From DATJZG01 sp035499295 (lineage in GTDB: Bacteria; Myxococcota; Myxococcia; Myxococcales; Anaeromyxobacteraceae), in NCBI GenBank assembly GCA_035499295.1, contig DATJZG010000186.1, forward strand, positions 78,793-142,792: 64,000 nucleotides of DNA, written 5' to 3'. Positions 9,696 through 18,243 of this stretch are shown piece after piece. The notes below the pieces were generated by a model. It saw nothing but the letters and a program-made list of their open reading frames with translations. It was not told where the DNA came from and made no database searches. How positions within the stretch are numbered: position 1 is the stretch's first letter; each line of letters opens with the position of its first letter. A program made the translations under genes and the position numbers.

Positions 9696-10313
9696 CTAGA
9701 GCGCCACCAGCCCGAGCCGCGCCGCGCGGACGATGGCCTCGGCGCGGCTCTCGGCGCCGAGCTTCGCCAGCACCGAGCTCGCGTGGAACTTGGCGGTGCG
9801 CTCCGAGATGCCCAGGCGGTCGGCGATGGCCCGGTTGGAGAGCCCCTCGGCGAGCAAGGCCAAGAACTCCATCTCCCGAGGGGTGAGCCGCTCCAGGGTC
9901 TCGGCGGCGGGGAGGGGGTGGAGCAGGGTCTCGCCCAGCTGGGCGTCGAGCGCCCATAGGCCCTCGGCGACCGCGCGCAAGGCCCCGGCGATGCGCAGGG
10001 CGGGCGCGCTCCGCGGGAGGATCCCGCGCGCGCCCGCCCCGATCGCCTCCCGGGCCTGTCCCGGCGAGGTGAGGAGCGCCACTACCGGGACCCCGGCCTC
10101 CGCCGCGGCGCCGATGGGCTCCCCGAAGCCCTCGCTCGCACCCACGTCCCAGGCGGCCGCGTCCGGGGCGAGCGCCTGGGCGGCGCCGCGAAAGGCGCCG
10201 TCGGGTGCGGCCTCGCCCGCCACCACCACCGAGGGCTCGGCGGCGAGCAGGGCGGCGAGCCCACCCCGGGCGAGCGGGTCAGCACTCACCACCACCACCC
10301 TCACCGGTGCCAT
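9696..10313 (-). CDS. NarL/FixJ-type response regulator with atypical receiver
   Basis: 205 residues from the ATG after which MAPVRVVVVS begins; the frame extends further upstream without support. Receiver (about 1-120): phospho-site Asp56 in AAWDVGAS, single acidic pocket residue Asp12, Thr82, but the conserved Lys is Arg101 (GILPRSA). The C-terminal LuxR helix-turn-helix (about 138-200) is canonical: LTPREMEFLALLAEG and SNRAIADRLGISERTAKFH. No kinase is adjacent. Lys-to-Arg and the single acid suggest weak or non-canonical phosphorylation. It is probably transcribed with the two downstream protease genes. Confidence 0.85.
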   Translation of the reverse strand: MAPVRVVVVSADPLARGGLAALLAAEPSVVVAGEAAPDGAFRGAAQALAPDAAAWDVGASEGFGEPIGAAAEAGVPVVALLTSPGQAREAIGAGARGILPRSAPALRIAGALRAVAEGLWALDAQLGETLLHPLPAAETLERLTPREMEFLALLAEGLSNRAIADRLGISERTAKFHASSVLAKLGAESRAEAIVRAARLGLVAL

Positions 10314-10423
10314 CAGAGAGGTGTAACCGGGCGTGGCCCGTCGAGCAGGCGGCCCGGGCGGCAATGCGCTATGAGAAGGGATCACGGCCCGCGGCTACGA
10401 GAGGGTCGCGGGGAGGAGGCGGC

Positions 10424-10921
10424 ATGGCGGAGGAGCAAATCCCGGGTCCGGAGCACTCCGAGCTGGCGGAGGTGGCGCGAAAGCTTCTCCGCGCGCAAGC
10501 GACGGGAGTCCTGTGCACCATCTCCTTGCGGAAGGCCGGCTGGCCGCTCGGCTCGCTCGTCTCCTACGCGCTCACGAGGGCGGGGGCCCCGGTCTTCCTC
10601 TTCTCCGAGCTCTCCCAGCACACCAAGAACCTCCGGGCGGACCCCCGCGCCTCGCTCTTTGTGCAGGAAGCGGGCGCGCGCAACCCGCAGGCCGCCGGGC
10701 GCATCGCCGTGCTCGGCCGGGTCGCCCCGGTGGCCGAGGCCGAGCTGGCCGAGGCCAGGGCGCGCTACGTCGCCGTCCACCCCGAGGGCAGGTCCTTCGC
10801 CGAGCTTGGGGACTTCTCCTTCTGGCAGCTCGACATCGAGGACACGCACGTCGTGGGCGGCTTCGCCAAGGCCGGCTGGCTCACGGCCGCGGAGTTCGCG
10901 GGGACCGGCCCGGAGCCGTGA
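10424..10921 (+). CDS. Pyridoxamine 5'-phosphate oxidase-like FMN-binding split-barrel protein
   Basis: 165 residues; a strong ribosome site (GGGAGGAGG) precedes the ATG. The sequence fits the HugZ/PNPOx-like split barrel: an N-terminal helix (SELAEVARKLLRAQ), then TGVLCTISLR, GSLVSYAL and the LSQHTKNLRADPRASLFV stretch typical of flavin-binding members. Some relatives degrade haem or reduce F420/FMN substrates, but the C-terminal haem-binding DUF2470 part is absent. The substrate is therefore not known. The stop overlaps the start of the next gene (GTGA). Confidence 0.8.
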   Translation: MAEEQIPGPEHSELAEVARKLLRAQATGVLCTISLRKAGWPLGSLVSYALTRAGAPVFLFSELSQHTKNLRADPRASLFVQEAGARNPQAAGRIAVLGRVAPVAEAELAEARARYVAVHPEGRSFAELGDFSFWQLDIEDTHVVGGFAKAGWLTAAEFAGTGPEP

Positions 10922-11718
10922 GCGCGGCCCGGCGCCACGTCCTGCTGCGTCGGTTCGCCGTCTCCATCGCTGCCGTCCTCCTCCTCCTCGCGGTGCTCGG
11001 CGTCCTGGCGTTGCTGGCGGTCCGCAACCACCGCGGCTCGTTCGATCCGCCGCTGGAGGTGGCCCCCGGGATCTACGGGGTGCGCAGCGCGGGCGGCATC
11101 TGGCAGTACGGCGCGCGCGCCGGCGCGGCGGTGGTCCTCTTCGACGCCGGGGTCGATCCGGAAGGAAGGCCGCTCGACGCCCTCTTGCGGGCGCTGCGAG
11201 CGAGCAGGGCCCAAGTGACGGACGTCTTCGTGACGCACGGGCACGCCGATCACACCGCCGGCCTGGCGCTCCTCTCCGGCGCCCGGATCCACCTGGGCGC
11301 CGGCGACGTCGACTTCGCCGAGGGGCGCCGGGCGCTCGGGCCCCTGTCGGTGCTCACCGCCGTGGTGCTCTCGGTCCCGCGGACCAAGGTGACTGACCCG
11401 ATCGGCGGGCCGGAGGAGGCGGTGCTCGCGGACGGCGAGGCGGTGCGAGTGGTGCCGGTGCCGGGCCACACGCCGGGCTCCTGCGCCTTCGTCTTTCGCG
11501 AGGTGCTCTTCGCCGGCGACATCCTCTCCTGGAAGGGGAACCGCATCGACACCGGTCCCGCCTTCTTCGACCAGAGTCCGCGCGAGAACCTCGCCTCGGT
11601 GCGGGCGCTGGCGCGCGCGGTGCGCGAGCACCCGCCGGCCCTGGTGTGCACCGGGCACGGCGGGTGCACGCCGCCCGGGGCGGTGAACGGTCTCCTCTCC
11701 TTTCTCTCGGAGCCGTGA
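10918..11718 (+). CDS. Membrane-anchored metallo-beta-lactamase-fold hydrolase
   Basis: 266 residues from a GTG that overlaps the previous stop. An N-terminal hydrophobic helix (about 14-36) anchors or exports the protein. The MBL fold carries the dinuclear metal site: THGHADHTAGL, the bridging Asp in FAGDILS, His in PGHTPGS and His in CTGHGG. The family covers lactonases, glyoxalase II-like hydrolases and arylsulfatases, so the substrate cannot be stated. Coupling to the flavin protein suggests a joint detoxification or lipid-related role (inference). Confidence 0.82.
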   Translation: MSAARRHVLLRRFAVSIAAVLLLLAVLGVLALLAVRNHRGSFDPPLEVAPGIYGVRSAGGIWQYGARAGAAVVLFDAGVDPEGRPLDALLRALRASRAQVTDVFVTHGHADHTAGLALLSGARIHLGAGDVDFAEGRRALGPLSVLTAVVLSVPRTKVTDPIGGPEEAVLADGEAVRVVPVPGHTPGSCAFVFREVLFAGDILSWKGNRIDTGPAFFDQSPRENLASVRALARAVREHPPALVCTGHGGCTPPGAVNGLLSFLSEP

Positions 11719-11749
11719 ACTCCCTCGCCGCGCGCCGCGGAGGAACGAA

Positions 11750-13162
11750 ATGATAAGGTCGGCCATGGCTTCCACCGACCTCGACCGCGCCCTCGAGCAC
11801 CACCGGCAGAATGCCTCGAGCTACCTCGAGGACCTGAAGGCGCTGGTGCGCATTCCCAGCGTCTCCTTCGAGGGGTTCCCCCCGGAGGAGGTGAGGAGGA
11901 GCGCCGAGGCGACCGCCGCACTCCTCCTGCGGCGGGGCTTCGAGCGGGCGGAGGTGCTCGAGGTGCCCGGGGCGCACCCGTACGTTCTGGCGGAGCGGAA
12001 CCGCGATCCCGGCCTTCCCACCCTTCTCCTCTACGCCCACCACGACGTCCAGCCGGCGGGGGACGAATCGGCCTGGCTCTCGCCTCCGTTCGAGCCCCGG
12101 GAGAGGGAGGGCCGCCTCTTCGGCCGCGGCGCCGCCGACGACAAGGCCGGCATCCTGGTGCACGCCGCCGCCACTGAGTCCTGGGTGCGCGGCGCGGGCC
12201 GCGCCCCGGTCAACCTGAAGCTCGTGGTCGAGGGAGAGGAGGAGAGCGGTTCGGAGCACCTCGCCGAGTTTCTGGAGCGCTACCGGAACCGGCTCTCGGC
12301 CGACGTCATCGTCCTCACCGACACCGCCAACGTGGACGCCGGCGTCCCGGCGGTGACCATCGCGCTCCGGGGGCTCGTGGGGGCGGAAGTGGAGGTGCGA
12401 GCGCTCGACCAGAGCCTGCACTCCGGGATGTGGGGGGGCCCGGTGCCCGACCCGGCCATGGCGCTCGCCAAGATCCTCGCCTCCCTCGTCGCCGACGACG
12501 GGCGCATCGCCATTCCCGGCATCTACGATCGAGTCCGGCCGCTCAGTCCTGCCGAGCGGCGGGCCATCGAGATCCTGCCCATCACTCCGGAGGACTTTCG
12601 CCGCCTGGCCGGAATGCGGCCGGGCGTGGAGCTCTTGGGCGGGCGCCACCCGCTCGAGACGAACTGGTGGCAGCCGTCGCTGGCGGTGAACGCCATCCAG
12701 GCGTCGAGCCGGCGCGACGCCCGCAACATCATCAACGACTCCGCCTGGGCCCGGGTCGGGGTTCGGCTCGTCCCGGACATGGACCCGCTCGAGGTCTCGA
12801 GGCTGCTCGAGGCGGCGCTGCACCGGGCCGCCCCCTGGGGCGTGGAGGTGAGGGTCAGGATGACCGAGTGCGGCCCGGCCTGGAAGACGGACGTCTCGCA
12901 CCCAGCCTTTGCGGCGGCCTTTCGCGCCTTGAAGGCGGGCTACGGGCGGGAGGCGCTGGCGATCGGCTGCGGCGGGTCCATAGGCTTCGTCGAGCCGTTC
13001 GCGCGAGCGCTCGGGGGGGTGCCGGCCCTGCTCATCGGCGTGGAGGATCCTCGCTCCAACGCTCACTCGGAGAACGAGAGCCTGAACCTGGCGGATTTCG
13101 AGGCGGCGGTGCGCAGCGCCATCCACCTCTACGCCGAGCTCGCCGGGGCGATGCGCCCGTGA
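11750..13162 (+). CDS. M20 family metallopeptidase (dipeptidase-like)
   Basis: 470 residues. The start at 11750 is chosen because GGAGGA ends 5 bases before it; an ATG at 11765 lacks a clear site. M20 metal and catalytic motifs are present: YAHHDVQPAG, GRGAADDKAGI, the EGEEESGS Glu pair, and the late His in NAHSENESL. A dimerisation lid domain lies between about 200 and 350. Such enzymes cleave dipeptides or N-acyl amino acids in the cytoplasm. It follows the MBL gene by 31 bases and may belong to the same transcript. Confidence 0.9.
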   Translation: MIRSAMASTDLDRALEHHRQNASSYLEDLKALVRIPSVSFEGFPPEEVRRSAEATAALLLRRGFERAEVLEVPGAHPYVLAERNRDPGLPTLLLYAHHDVQPAGDESAWLSPPFEPREREGRLFGRGAADDKAGILVHAAATESWVRGAGRAPVNLKLVVEGEEESGSEHLAEFLERYRNRLSADVIVLTDTANVDAGVPAVTIALRGLVGAEVEVRALDQSLHSGMWGGPVPDPAMALAKILASLVADDGRIAIPGIYDRVRPLSPAERRAIEILPITPEDFRRLAGMRPGVELLGGRHPLETNWWQPSLAVNAIQASSRRDARNIINDSAWARVGVRLVPDMDPLEVSRLLEAALHRAAPWGVEVRVRMTECGPAWKTDVSHPAFAAAFRALKAGYGREALAIGCGGSIGFVEPFARALGGVPALLIGVEDPRSNAHSENESLNLADFEAAVRSAIHLYAELAGAMRP

Positions 13163-13225
13163 ACTTCGCCGCGGGCGCGGGGGACGCTAACATGGGCGAA
13201 TCCCGTGGTTCTTCGAGGAGAGCGA

Positions 13226-15745
13226 ATGCCCGAGAGTAAGCTCCCCAACGGCCTGGACCAGGAAGCGCTCCTGCTGGCGCGGGCGCGCGACCTGCCGAGC
13301 GTGCGCACCGCCACCGACCAGGACGCGCTCCGGCGCGCCTTCGCCGACCACCTCCAGTTCACACTCGGAAAGGACGAGCACAGCGCCACCCTGCACGACC
13401 GCTATCTGGCGGTCGCGAACTCCGTCCGGGACCGGATGATGCGCCGCTGGATCCTGACCCAGCAGGCCTACTACCGGAGCGACGCCAAGCGGGTCTACTA
13501 CCTCTCGCTCGAGTTCCTGATGGGCAAGGCGCTCGAGAACAACCTCCTCAACCTGGGGCTCTTCGACAGCATGAAGAGCACCCTCGGCAGCCTGGGCCTC
13601 GACCTCGCCGACCTCCTCGGCCAGGAGCCGGACGCCGGCCTCGGCAACGGTGGCCTGGGCCGGCTGGCCGCCTGCTTCCTCGACTCGATGGCCACGCTGG
13701 CGCTCCCAGCCTACGGTTACGGCATCCGCTACGAGTTCGGGATCTTCGATCAGGAGATCCGGGACGGCTGGCAGGTGGAGCGGCCCGAGGAGTGGCTGCG
13801 ATTCGGCAACGTCTGGGAGGTCCCCCGGCCGGAGTACGAGGTGCCGGTTCGCTTCTACGGGCGGACGGAGAAGGCGGTGGGAGCGCACGGCGAGATGAAG
13901 GTGCGCTGGGTGGACACCCGCAACGTGCTGGGGATGCCCTACGACACCCCCATCGCCGGCTACGGCAACCGGACCGTCAACACGCTCAGGCTTTGGCGCG
14001 CCCGGGCCTCGGAGGAGTTCGACCTCGCCGACTTCAACGCCGGCGACTACCTGCGGGCCGTGGAGGAGAAGAACCTCTCGGAGAACATCTCCAAGGTGCT
14101 CTACCCCAACGACCTCACGGTGATGGGCAAGGAGTTGCGACTGCAGCAGCAGTACTTCTTCGTCGCCTGCTCGCTCCACGACATCGTCGTCCGCCACCTG
14201 AAGACCCACGACGGCTTCGACGACTTCGCCGACAAGGTCGCCATCCAGCTCAACGACACGCATCCCGCCATCGCGGTGGCGGAGCTCTTGCGCATCCTGG
14301 TGGACCACCACGGGCTGGAGTGGGACCGCGCCTGGGAGATCGAGCAGGCGGTCTTCGGTTACACCAACCACACCCTCATGCCGGAGGCGCTCGAGAAGTG
14401 GCCGGTGGAGCTGCTCGGACGGGTCCTGCCGCGCCACCTCGAGATCATCTACGAAGTGAACCGCCGCTTCCTGGAAGGGGTCCGTCGCAGCGAGCGGTTC
14501 GACGAGGTGGCGGTGGAGCGCATGTCCCTCATCGAGGAGGGGACGCCCAAGATGGTCCGGATGGCCAACCTGGCCGTGGTGGGCTCCCATTCGGTGAACG
14601 GCGTGGCGGCCCTGCACACCGAGCTCTTGAAGAGCGAGCTCTTCCGGGACTTCCACAGGCTCTGGCCCGAGCGCTTCAACAACAAGACGAACGGTGTCAC
14701 GCCGCGCCGGTGGATGCTGCAGGCCAACCCGGAGCTGGCCTCGGTGCTGAACGAGGTGCTCGGCCCCAGCTGGGTGCTCGACACCGCCGAACTCCGACGG
14801 CTCGAACTCGTCGCCGACGACGAGGCCTTCCGCCAGCGCTTCCGGGAAATCAAGGCCACCAACAAGCGGCGGCTGGCGGCGATCGTGGAGCGCGAGAACG
14901 GGATGGAGCTCGATCCGGACTCCATCTTCGACGTTCAGGTGAAGCGCATCCACGAGTACAAGCGACAGATGCTGAACCTCCTGCACATCGTTCACCAGTA
15001 CCTGCGCATGAAGGCCGACCCGGGATACACCCCGGTGCCGCGCACCTACCTGTTCGGGGGCAAGGCACCGCCGGGCTACGCCATGGCGAAGTGGACCATC
15101 AAGCTCATCAACGCGGTGGGCGACGTGGTCAACCACGACCGCGACGTCGCCAACCGCATCAAGGTGGTGTTCCTGAAGAACTACCGGGTGTCCCTGGCGG
15201 AGCGCATCATTCCCGCCGCCGACGTCTCGGAGCAGATCTCCACCGCGGGCAAGGAGGCGTCCGGCACCGGCAACATGAAGTTCGCCATGAACGGCGCCCT
15301 CACCGTCGGGACGCTCGACGGCGCCAACGTCGAGATCCGGGAGGCGGTGGGGGCCGAGAACTTCTTCCTCTTCGGCCTCACCGTCCCCGAGGTCCAGGAG
15401 CTGAAGGGGAGGGGCTACAACCCCTGGGACTACTACCGGCAGAGCCCGGCCCTGAAGGCGGTGGTGGACGCCATCGCCACCGGGGCCTTCTCCCCCGGCG
15501 AGCCGCGGCTCTTCCAGCCGGTGGTGGACAGCCTCCTGAACGGCGGCGACCCCTACCTGGTCCTCGCCGACTTCGCCGCCTACGTGGCCGCGCAGGAGCG
15601 CGTGAGCCAGGCGTACCTCGACTACGAGCGCTGGACGCGCATGGCCATCCTCAACGTGGCCCGGACCGGGCGCTTCTCCTCCGACCGGACGATCCGGCAG
15701 TACGCCGAGGAGATCTGGAAGGTGAGCCCGATCCCCATCGGCTGA
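13226..15745 (+). CDS. glgP: Glycogen/alpha-glucan phosphorylase
   Basis: 839 residues, typical of the GT35 family. It releases glucose 1-phosphate from glycogen or maltodextrin. The PLP lysine is Lys685 in GTGNMKFAMNG. Other conserved blocks are LSLEFLMGK, DAGLGNGGLGRLAACFLDS, the NDTHPAIAV strand and KRIHEYKRQ. The start is the ATG after GAGGAGAGCGA; an earlier in-frame start lacks a ribosome site. No glycogen synthase or branching enzyme adjoins it. The 3' end overlaps a convergent DNA-repair gene by 95 bases. Confidence 0.97.
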   Translation: MPESKLPNGLDQEALLLARARDLPSVRTATDQDALRRAFADHLQFTLGKDEHSATLHDRYLAVANSVRDRMMRRWILTQQAYYRSDAKRVYYLSLEFLMGKALENNLLNLGLFDSMKSTLGSLGLDLADLLGQEPDAGLGNGGLGRLAACFLDSMATLALPAYGYGIRYEFGIFDQEIRDGWQVERPEEWLRFGNVWEVPRPEYEVPVRFYGRTEKAVGAHGEMKVRWVDTRNVLGMPYDTPIAGYGNRTVNTLRLWRARASEEFDLADFNAGDYLRAVEEKNLSENISKVLYPNDLTVMGKELRLQQQYFFVACSLHDIVVRHLKTHDGFDDFADKVAIQLNDTHPAIAVAELLRILVDHHGLEWDRAWEIEQAVFGYTNHTLMPEALEKWPVELLGRVLPRHLEIIYEVNRRFLEGVRRSERFDEVAVERMSLIEEGTPKMVRMANLAVVGSHSVNGVAALHTELLKSELFRDFHRLWPERFNNKTNGVTPRRWMLQANPELASVLNEVLGPSWVLDTAELRRLELVADDEAFRQRFREIKATNKRRLAAIVERENGMELDPDSIFDVQVKRIHEYKRQMLNLLHIVHQYLRMKADPGYTPVPRTYLFGGKAPPGYAMAKWTIKLINAVGDVVNHDRDVANRIKVVFLKNYRVSLAERIIPAADVSEQISTAGKEASGTGNMKFAMNGALTVGTLDGANVEIREAVGAENFFLFGLTVPEVQELKGRGYNPWDYYRQSPALKAVVDAIATGAFSPGEPRLFQPVVDSLLNGGDPYLVLADFAAYVAAQERVSQAYLDYERWTRMAILNVARTGRFSSDRTIRQYAEEIWKVSPIPIG

Positions 15746-16094
15746 GGGAGGCGGGCCTCGCCCCGAGGCCGAAGCGCGCGAGGGAGACCCGTCCGCGCTC
15801 GTCGAAGCCCACCCCCTCGCGCTCGAGGAGGTGGCGCTGCGCGGCCGCGCCCACGGCGTCGAGGATCGAGACCGCGGCCATCCCGCCGGCCCGGGCGCCC
15901 AGGACCCGCTGCCAGGGAACGCGATGCCTCCCTCCGCGCAGCGCGGCGAGCGCGTAGCCGACCTGGCGCGCTCCCCGCGGCCGGCCGGCGAGGAGGGCGA
16001 CCTCCCCGTAGGTCGCCACCCGGCCCCGGGGGATGCGCCGCACCACGCGGTAGAACGCCTCCCAACCCACCGGGAATGCAGCCTTTCCCTTCAT
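15651..16094 (-). CDS. Alkyltransferase-like (ATL) DNA repair protein, MGMT family
   Basis: 147 residues. The fold is the DNA-binding domain of O6-alkylguanine alkyltransferase, but the reactive Cys (PCHRV) is replaced by Trp61 in VPWQRV, the hallmark of ATL proteins. These bind O6-alkylguanine, flip it out and recruit nucleotide excision repair. The arginine finger region (GARQVGYALA) is kept. Normal ATLs have about 100-110 residues; here roughly the last 35 residues are encoded antisense to the end of glgP, and their Ser/Arg-rich composition suggests a passive extension. Confidence 0.85.
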   Translation of the reverse strand: MKGKAAFPVGWEAFYRVVRRIPRGRVATYGEVALLAGRPRGARQVGYALAALRGGRHRVPWQRVLGARAGGMAAVSILDAVGAAAQRHLLEREGVGFDERGRVSLARFGLGARPASLSRWGSGSPSRSPRRTAGSSGRRRSARSGPR

Positions 16095-16156
16095 CCCTAG
16101 GAGGGTCTCCTTCGGGTTTCACTTTACAACCCGTGCCCACCCATTACGCTTCGTCC

Positions 16157-16747
16157 ATGACTCGCGCACGCTGGGCGGCCGGCGCGGCCGTCGCCCTCCT
16201 CTTCGTCGGCTGCGGCTTCCAGTCCATTCCCCAGGCGGAAAACGCGGTGACCGGAGCCTGGGCCGAGGTGGAGAACCAGTACCAGCGGCGCGCCGATCTG
16301 GTGCCGAACCTGGTGGAGGTGGTGAAGGGGTACGCGGCCCACGAGCGGGAGACGCTCGAGGCGGTCACGAGCGCCCGCGCCCGCGCCACCCAGGTGCAGC
16401 TCAAGGCGGACGACCTCACCCCCGAGAAGCTGAAGCAGTTCGAGCAGGCGCAGGGCGCCCTGCAGAGCGCCCTCGGGCGGCTGCTCGCCATCTCCGAGAA
16501 TTACCCGCAGCTCAAGGCGAACGAACAGTTCCGCGACTTGCAGGCCCAGCTCGAGGGCACCGAGAACCGGATCGCCATCGCCCGCCGTCGCTACATCCAG
16601 GCGGTGCAGGAGTTCAACAACCTCGTGACCGTCCCGCCCACCAGCTTCACCAACAGCCTGTTCTACAAGAAGCAGCCCAAGCCGCAGTTCACCGCCACCA
16701 CGCCCGGCGCCGAGCAGGCGCCGAAGGTGAAGTTCGGGACCCCATGA
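16157..16747 (+). CDS. lemA: LemA family lipoprotein
   Basis: 196 residues. The N-terminus is a lipoprotein signal with a lipobox ending in VGCGF, so Cys23 would be lipidated. The body is the LemA helical bundle: AWAEVENQYQRRADLVPNLV, YAAHERETLEAVTSAR, and the FNNLVTVPPTSF end. LemA proteins sit at the membrane and often pair with TPM-domain proteins, as here: the next gene overlaps by ATGA. The function is still poorly defined. Upstream, GGGTT and AACCC form an inverted repeat (16114-16132) in the gap shared with the divergent ATL gene. Confidence 0.92.
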   Translation: MTRARWAAGAAVALLFVGCGFQSIPQAENAVTGAWAEVENQYQRRADLVPNLVEVVKGYAAHERETLEAVTSARARATQVQLKADDLTPEKLKQFEQAQGALQSALGRLLAISENYPQLKANEQFRDLQAQLEGTENRIAIARRRYIQAVQEFNNLVTVPPTSFTNSLFYKKQPKPQFTATTPGAEQAPKVKFGTP

Positions 16748-17526
16748 CCCGCGGCCGCCTCGCGGCCGTTTGGCTGGCGGCCGGCATGGCGCTGCCGGCG
16801 GCGGCGGACCTCCCCGTTCCGCCGCTCACCGGACCGGTGGTGGACCGGGCCGGTGTCCTCGACGCCCAGTGGCGGGCGCGCCTCGAGCGCCTCTCGCGGG
16901 AGGCTCGGGCCGAGGAGGGTGGCTCCGGGCCGCAGCTGCAGTACCTCCTCGTCGACTCGCTCGACGGCGAGCCCATCGAATCCTTCTCCATCCGCGTCGC
17001 CGAGGCGTGGAAGATCGGCTCCCGCGGGAAGGACAACGGCGTACTGGTGGTGGTCGCGGTGGGGGACCACCGGGTGCGCATCGAGGTGGGCGGCGGCGTC
17101 GAGGGGGGACTCACCGACGCGCAGGCAAGCCGCATCATCCGCAACACCCTCGCGCCCGCCTTCCGGGCGGGGCGCTACGGGGAGGGGCTCTACGGCGCCG
17201 GCCGGCAGATCCTGGCCGCGCTCGGAGCGTTGCCGCAGGGGGCGAGCGAGCCGCAGGCGCCGGTGGGGCGCCGGATCCCCATTCCCTTCGTGGGCGCGCT
17301 CCTCGGGACGCTCCTCGGGCTCGGGGCCCCCTTCATCGTCTTCGTCGTCCTCTTCCTGGTGGTGGTCCGGCTCCTGGGCGGATTCGGGAGGGGCCGGCGC
17401 GGCCCCTGGGATCGCTGGGGTGGCGGCGGGTTCGGGGGGGGAGGCGGGTGGTCGGGAGGGGGCGGCGGCGGCTGGAGCGGCGGTGGGGGGGGCTTCAGCG
17501 GCGGCGGCGCCTCGGGGAGTTGGTAG
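16744..17526 (+). CDS. TPM domain protein with signal peptide and Gly/Ser/Trp-rich tail (YgcG-like)
   Basis: 260 residues. A signal peptide (about 1-21, AAGMALPAAAD) precedes a TPM domain (about 30-155) with VDRAGVLD, FSIRVAEAWKIG and the GVLVVVAVGDHRVRIEVG strand. A membrane helix (about 180-207) follows, then an extreme Gly-rich tail with GGWSGGGG repeats ending in SGSW. This is the usual arrangement of the LemA partner, with the TPM domain outside the membrane. TPM proteins have been linked to photosystem II repair in plants, but the bacterial role is open. The start overlaps the lemA stop. Confidence 0.9.
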   Translation: MTRGRLAAVWLAAGMALPAAADLPVPPLTGPVVDRAGVLDAQWRARLERLSREARAEEGGSGPQLQYLLVDSLDGEPIESFSIRVAEAWKIGSRGKDNGVLVVVAVGDHRVRIEVGGGVEGGLTDAQASRIIRNTLAPAFRAGRYGEGLYGAGRQILAALGALPQGASEPQAPVGRRIPIPFVGALLGTLLGLGAPFIVFVVLFLVVVRLLGGFGRGRRGPWDRWGGGGFGGGGGWSGGGGGGWSGGGGGFSGGGASGSW

Positions 17527-17535
17527 GAGGAGAGG

Positions 17536-18171
17536 ATGAAGCTGGATCGCTTCTTTTCCCCGGAGGCCCGCGACCGCGTGAAGGGGGCGGTGCGCGCCGC
17601 CGAGGAGCGGAGCACGGGCCAGATCGTGCCGGTGGTGGTCGAGCGCTCCGCCCGCTACGAGGAGGTGCCCTGGATCGGCGGCGTGGCGGCCGCCGCCCTG
17701 GCGACCGCGCTCGTGCCGCTGGCGCCCCTCTCGCTCACCGCCGCCGAGCTCCCCTTCCTGCAGCTCGCCGCCGGGATCGCGGGCGCGCTCCTGGCGCGCA
17801 TCCCGGCGGTGGAGCGGCTCCTCACCTCCAAGCGCGCCCAGGACTGGGCGGTGCGGGAGCGCGCCGAGCAGGCCTTCCTCGAGCACGGCCTGTACCGGAC
17901 GGCGCGCGGCACCGGCGTGCTCGTGTTCGCTTCGCTGCGCGAGCGGCGCGCGGTGGTGATGGGCGACGCCGGCATCCACGCGAAGATGGGGGACGAGGAG
18001 TGGCGGCGCGCCGTCGAGGCGCTCGTCGCCGGCATGAGGCGAGACGCCCCCGCGGACGGATTCGCGGAGGCGATCGCCGTGGTGGGGGCGCGGCTCGAGG
18101 CGCACTTCCCCCGCGGGCCGGACGAGCCCCGGGCGAACGAGCTCCCCGACGACCTCCGCTGGGACCGCTGA
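17536..18171 (+). CDS. Second TPM domain protein, membrane-bound
   Basis: 211 residues, 9 bases after the first TPM gene with a good ribosome site (GGAGGAGAGG). It lacks a signal peptide: the TPM-like domain starts at once (VKGAVRAAEERSTGQIVPVV), is interrupted by two hydrophobic segments (about 48-64 and 74-92), and resumes as TGVLVFASLRERRAVVMGD through IAVVGARLEAHFP. This is the TPM group with an inserted membrane hairpin often found beside LemA/YgcG pairs. The biochemical role is unknown. Confidence 0.85.
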   Translation: MKLDRFFSPEARDRVKGAVRAAEERSTGQIVPVVVERSARYEEVPWIGGVAAAALATALVPLAPLSLTAAELPFLQLAAGIAGALLARIPAVERLLTSKRAQDWAVRERAEQAFLEHGLYRTARGTGVLVFASLRERRAVVMGDAGIHAKMGDEEWRRAVEALVAGMRRDAPADGFAEAIAVVGARLEAHFPRGPDEPRANELPDDLRWDR

Positions 18172-18207
18172 CGCGCGCCGGTCCCCGGTGAGCGGGATCT
18201 GCGACAG

Positions 18208-18236
18208 TTGACAAGCCGTCCACTGAAACGGATAAG
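18208..18236 (+). promoter_or_regulatory. Sigma-70-type promoter of the XRE-cupin gene
   Basis: A perfect TTGACA at 18208-18213 is followed after 17 bases by GATAAG (18231-18236), four of six matches to TATAAT. The inverted repeat CCGT-N8-ACGG (18216-18231) overlaps the spacer and the -10 box, a suitable place for autoregulation. The predicted start leaves almost no leader before the ATG at 18244, so the mRNA could be nearly leaderless. Confidence 0.55.
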
Positions 18237-18243
18237 ACGTCCC

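Noticed and set aside
15754..15770. Hairpin GGCCTCG-CCC-CGAGGCC as glgP terminator
   Set aside because: It lies inside the coding part of the convergent ATL gene and has no T-run; pairing of this size is common at this GC content.
17400..17525. G-rich repeat tract as a tandem repeat or mobile element
   Set aside because: It encodes the Gly-rich tail of the TPM protein in frame with its normal stop.
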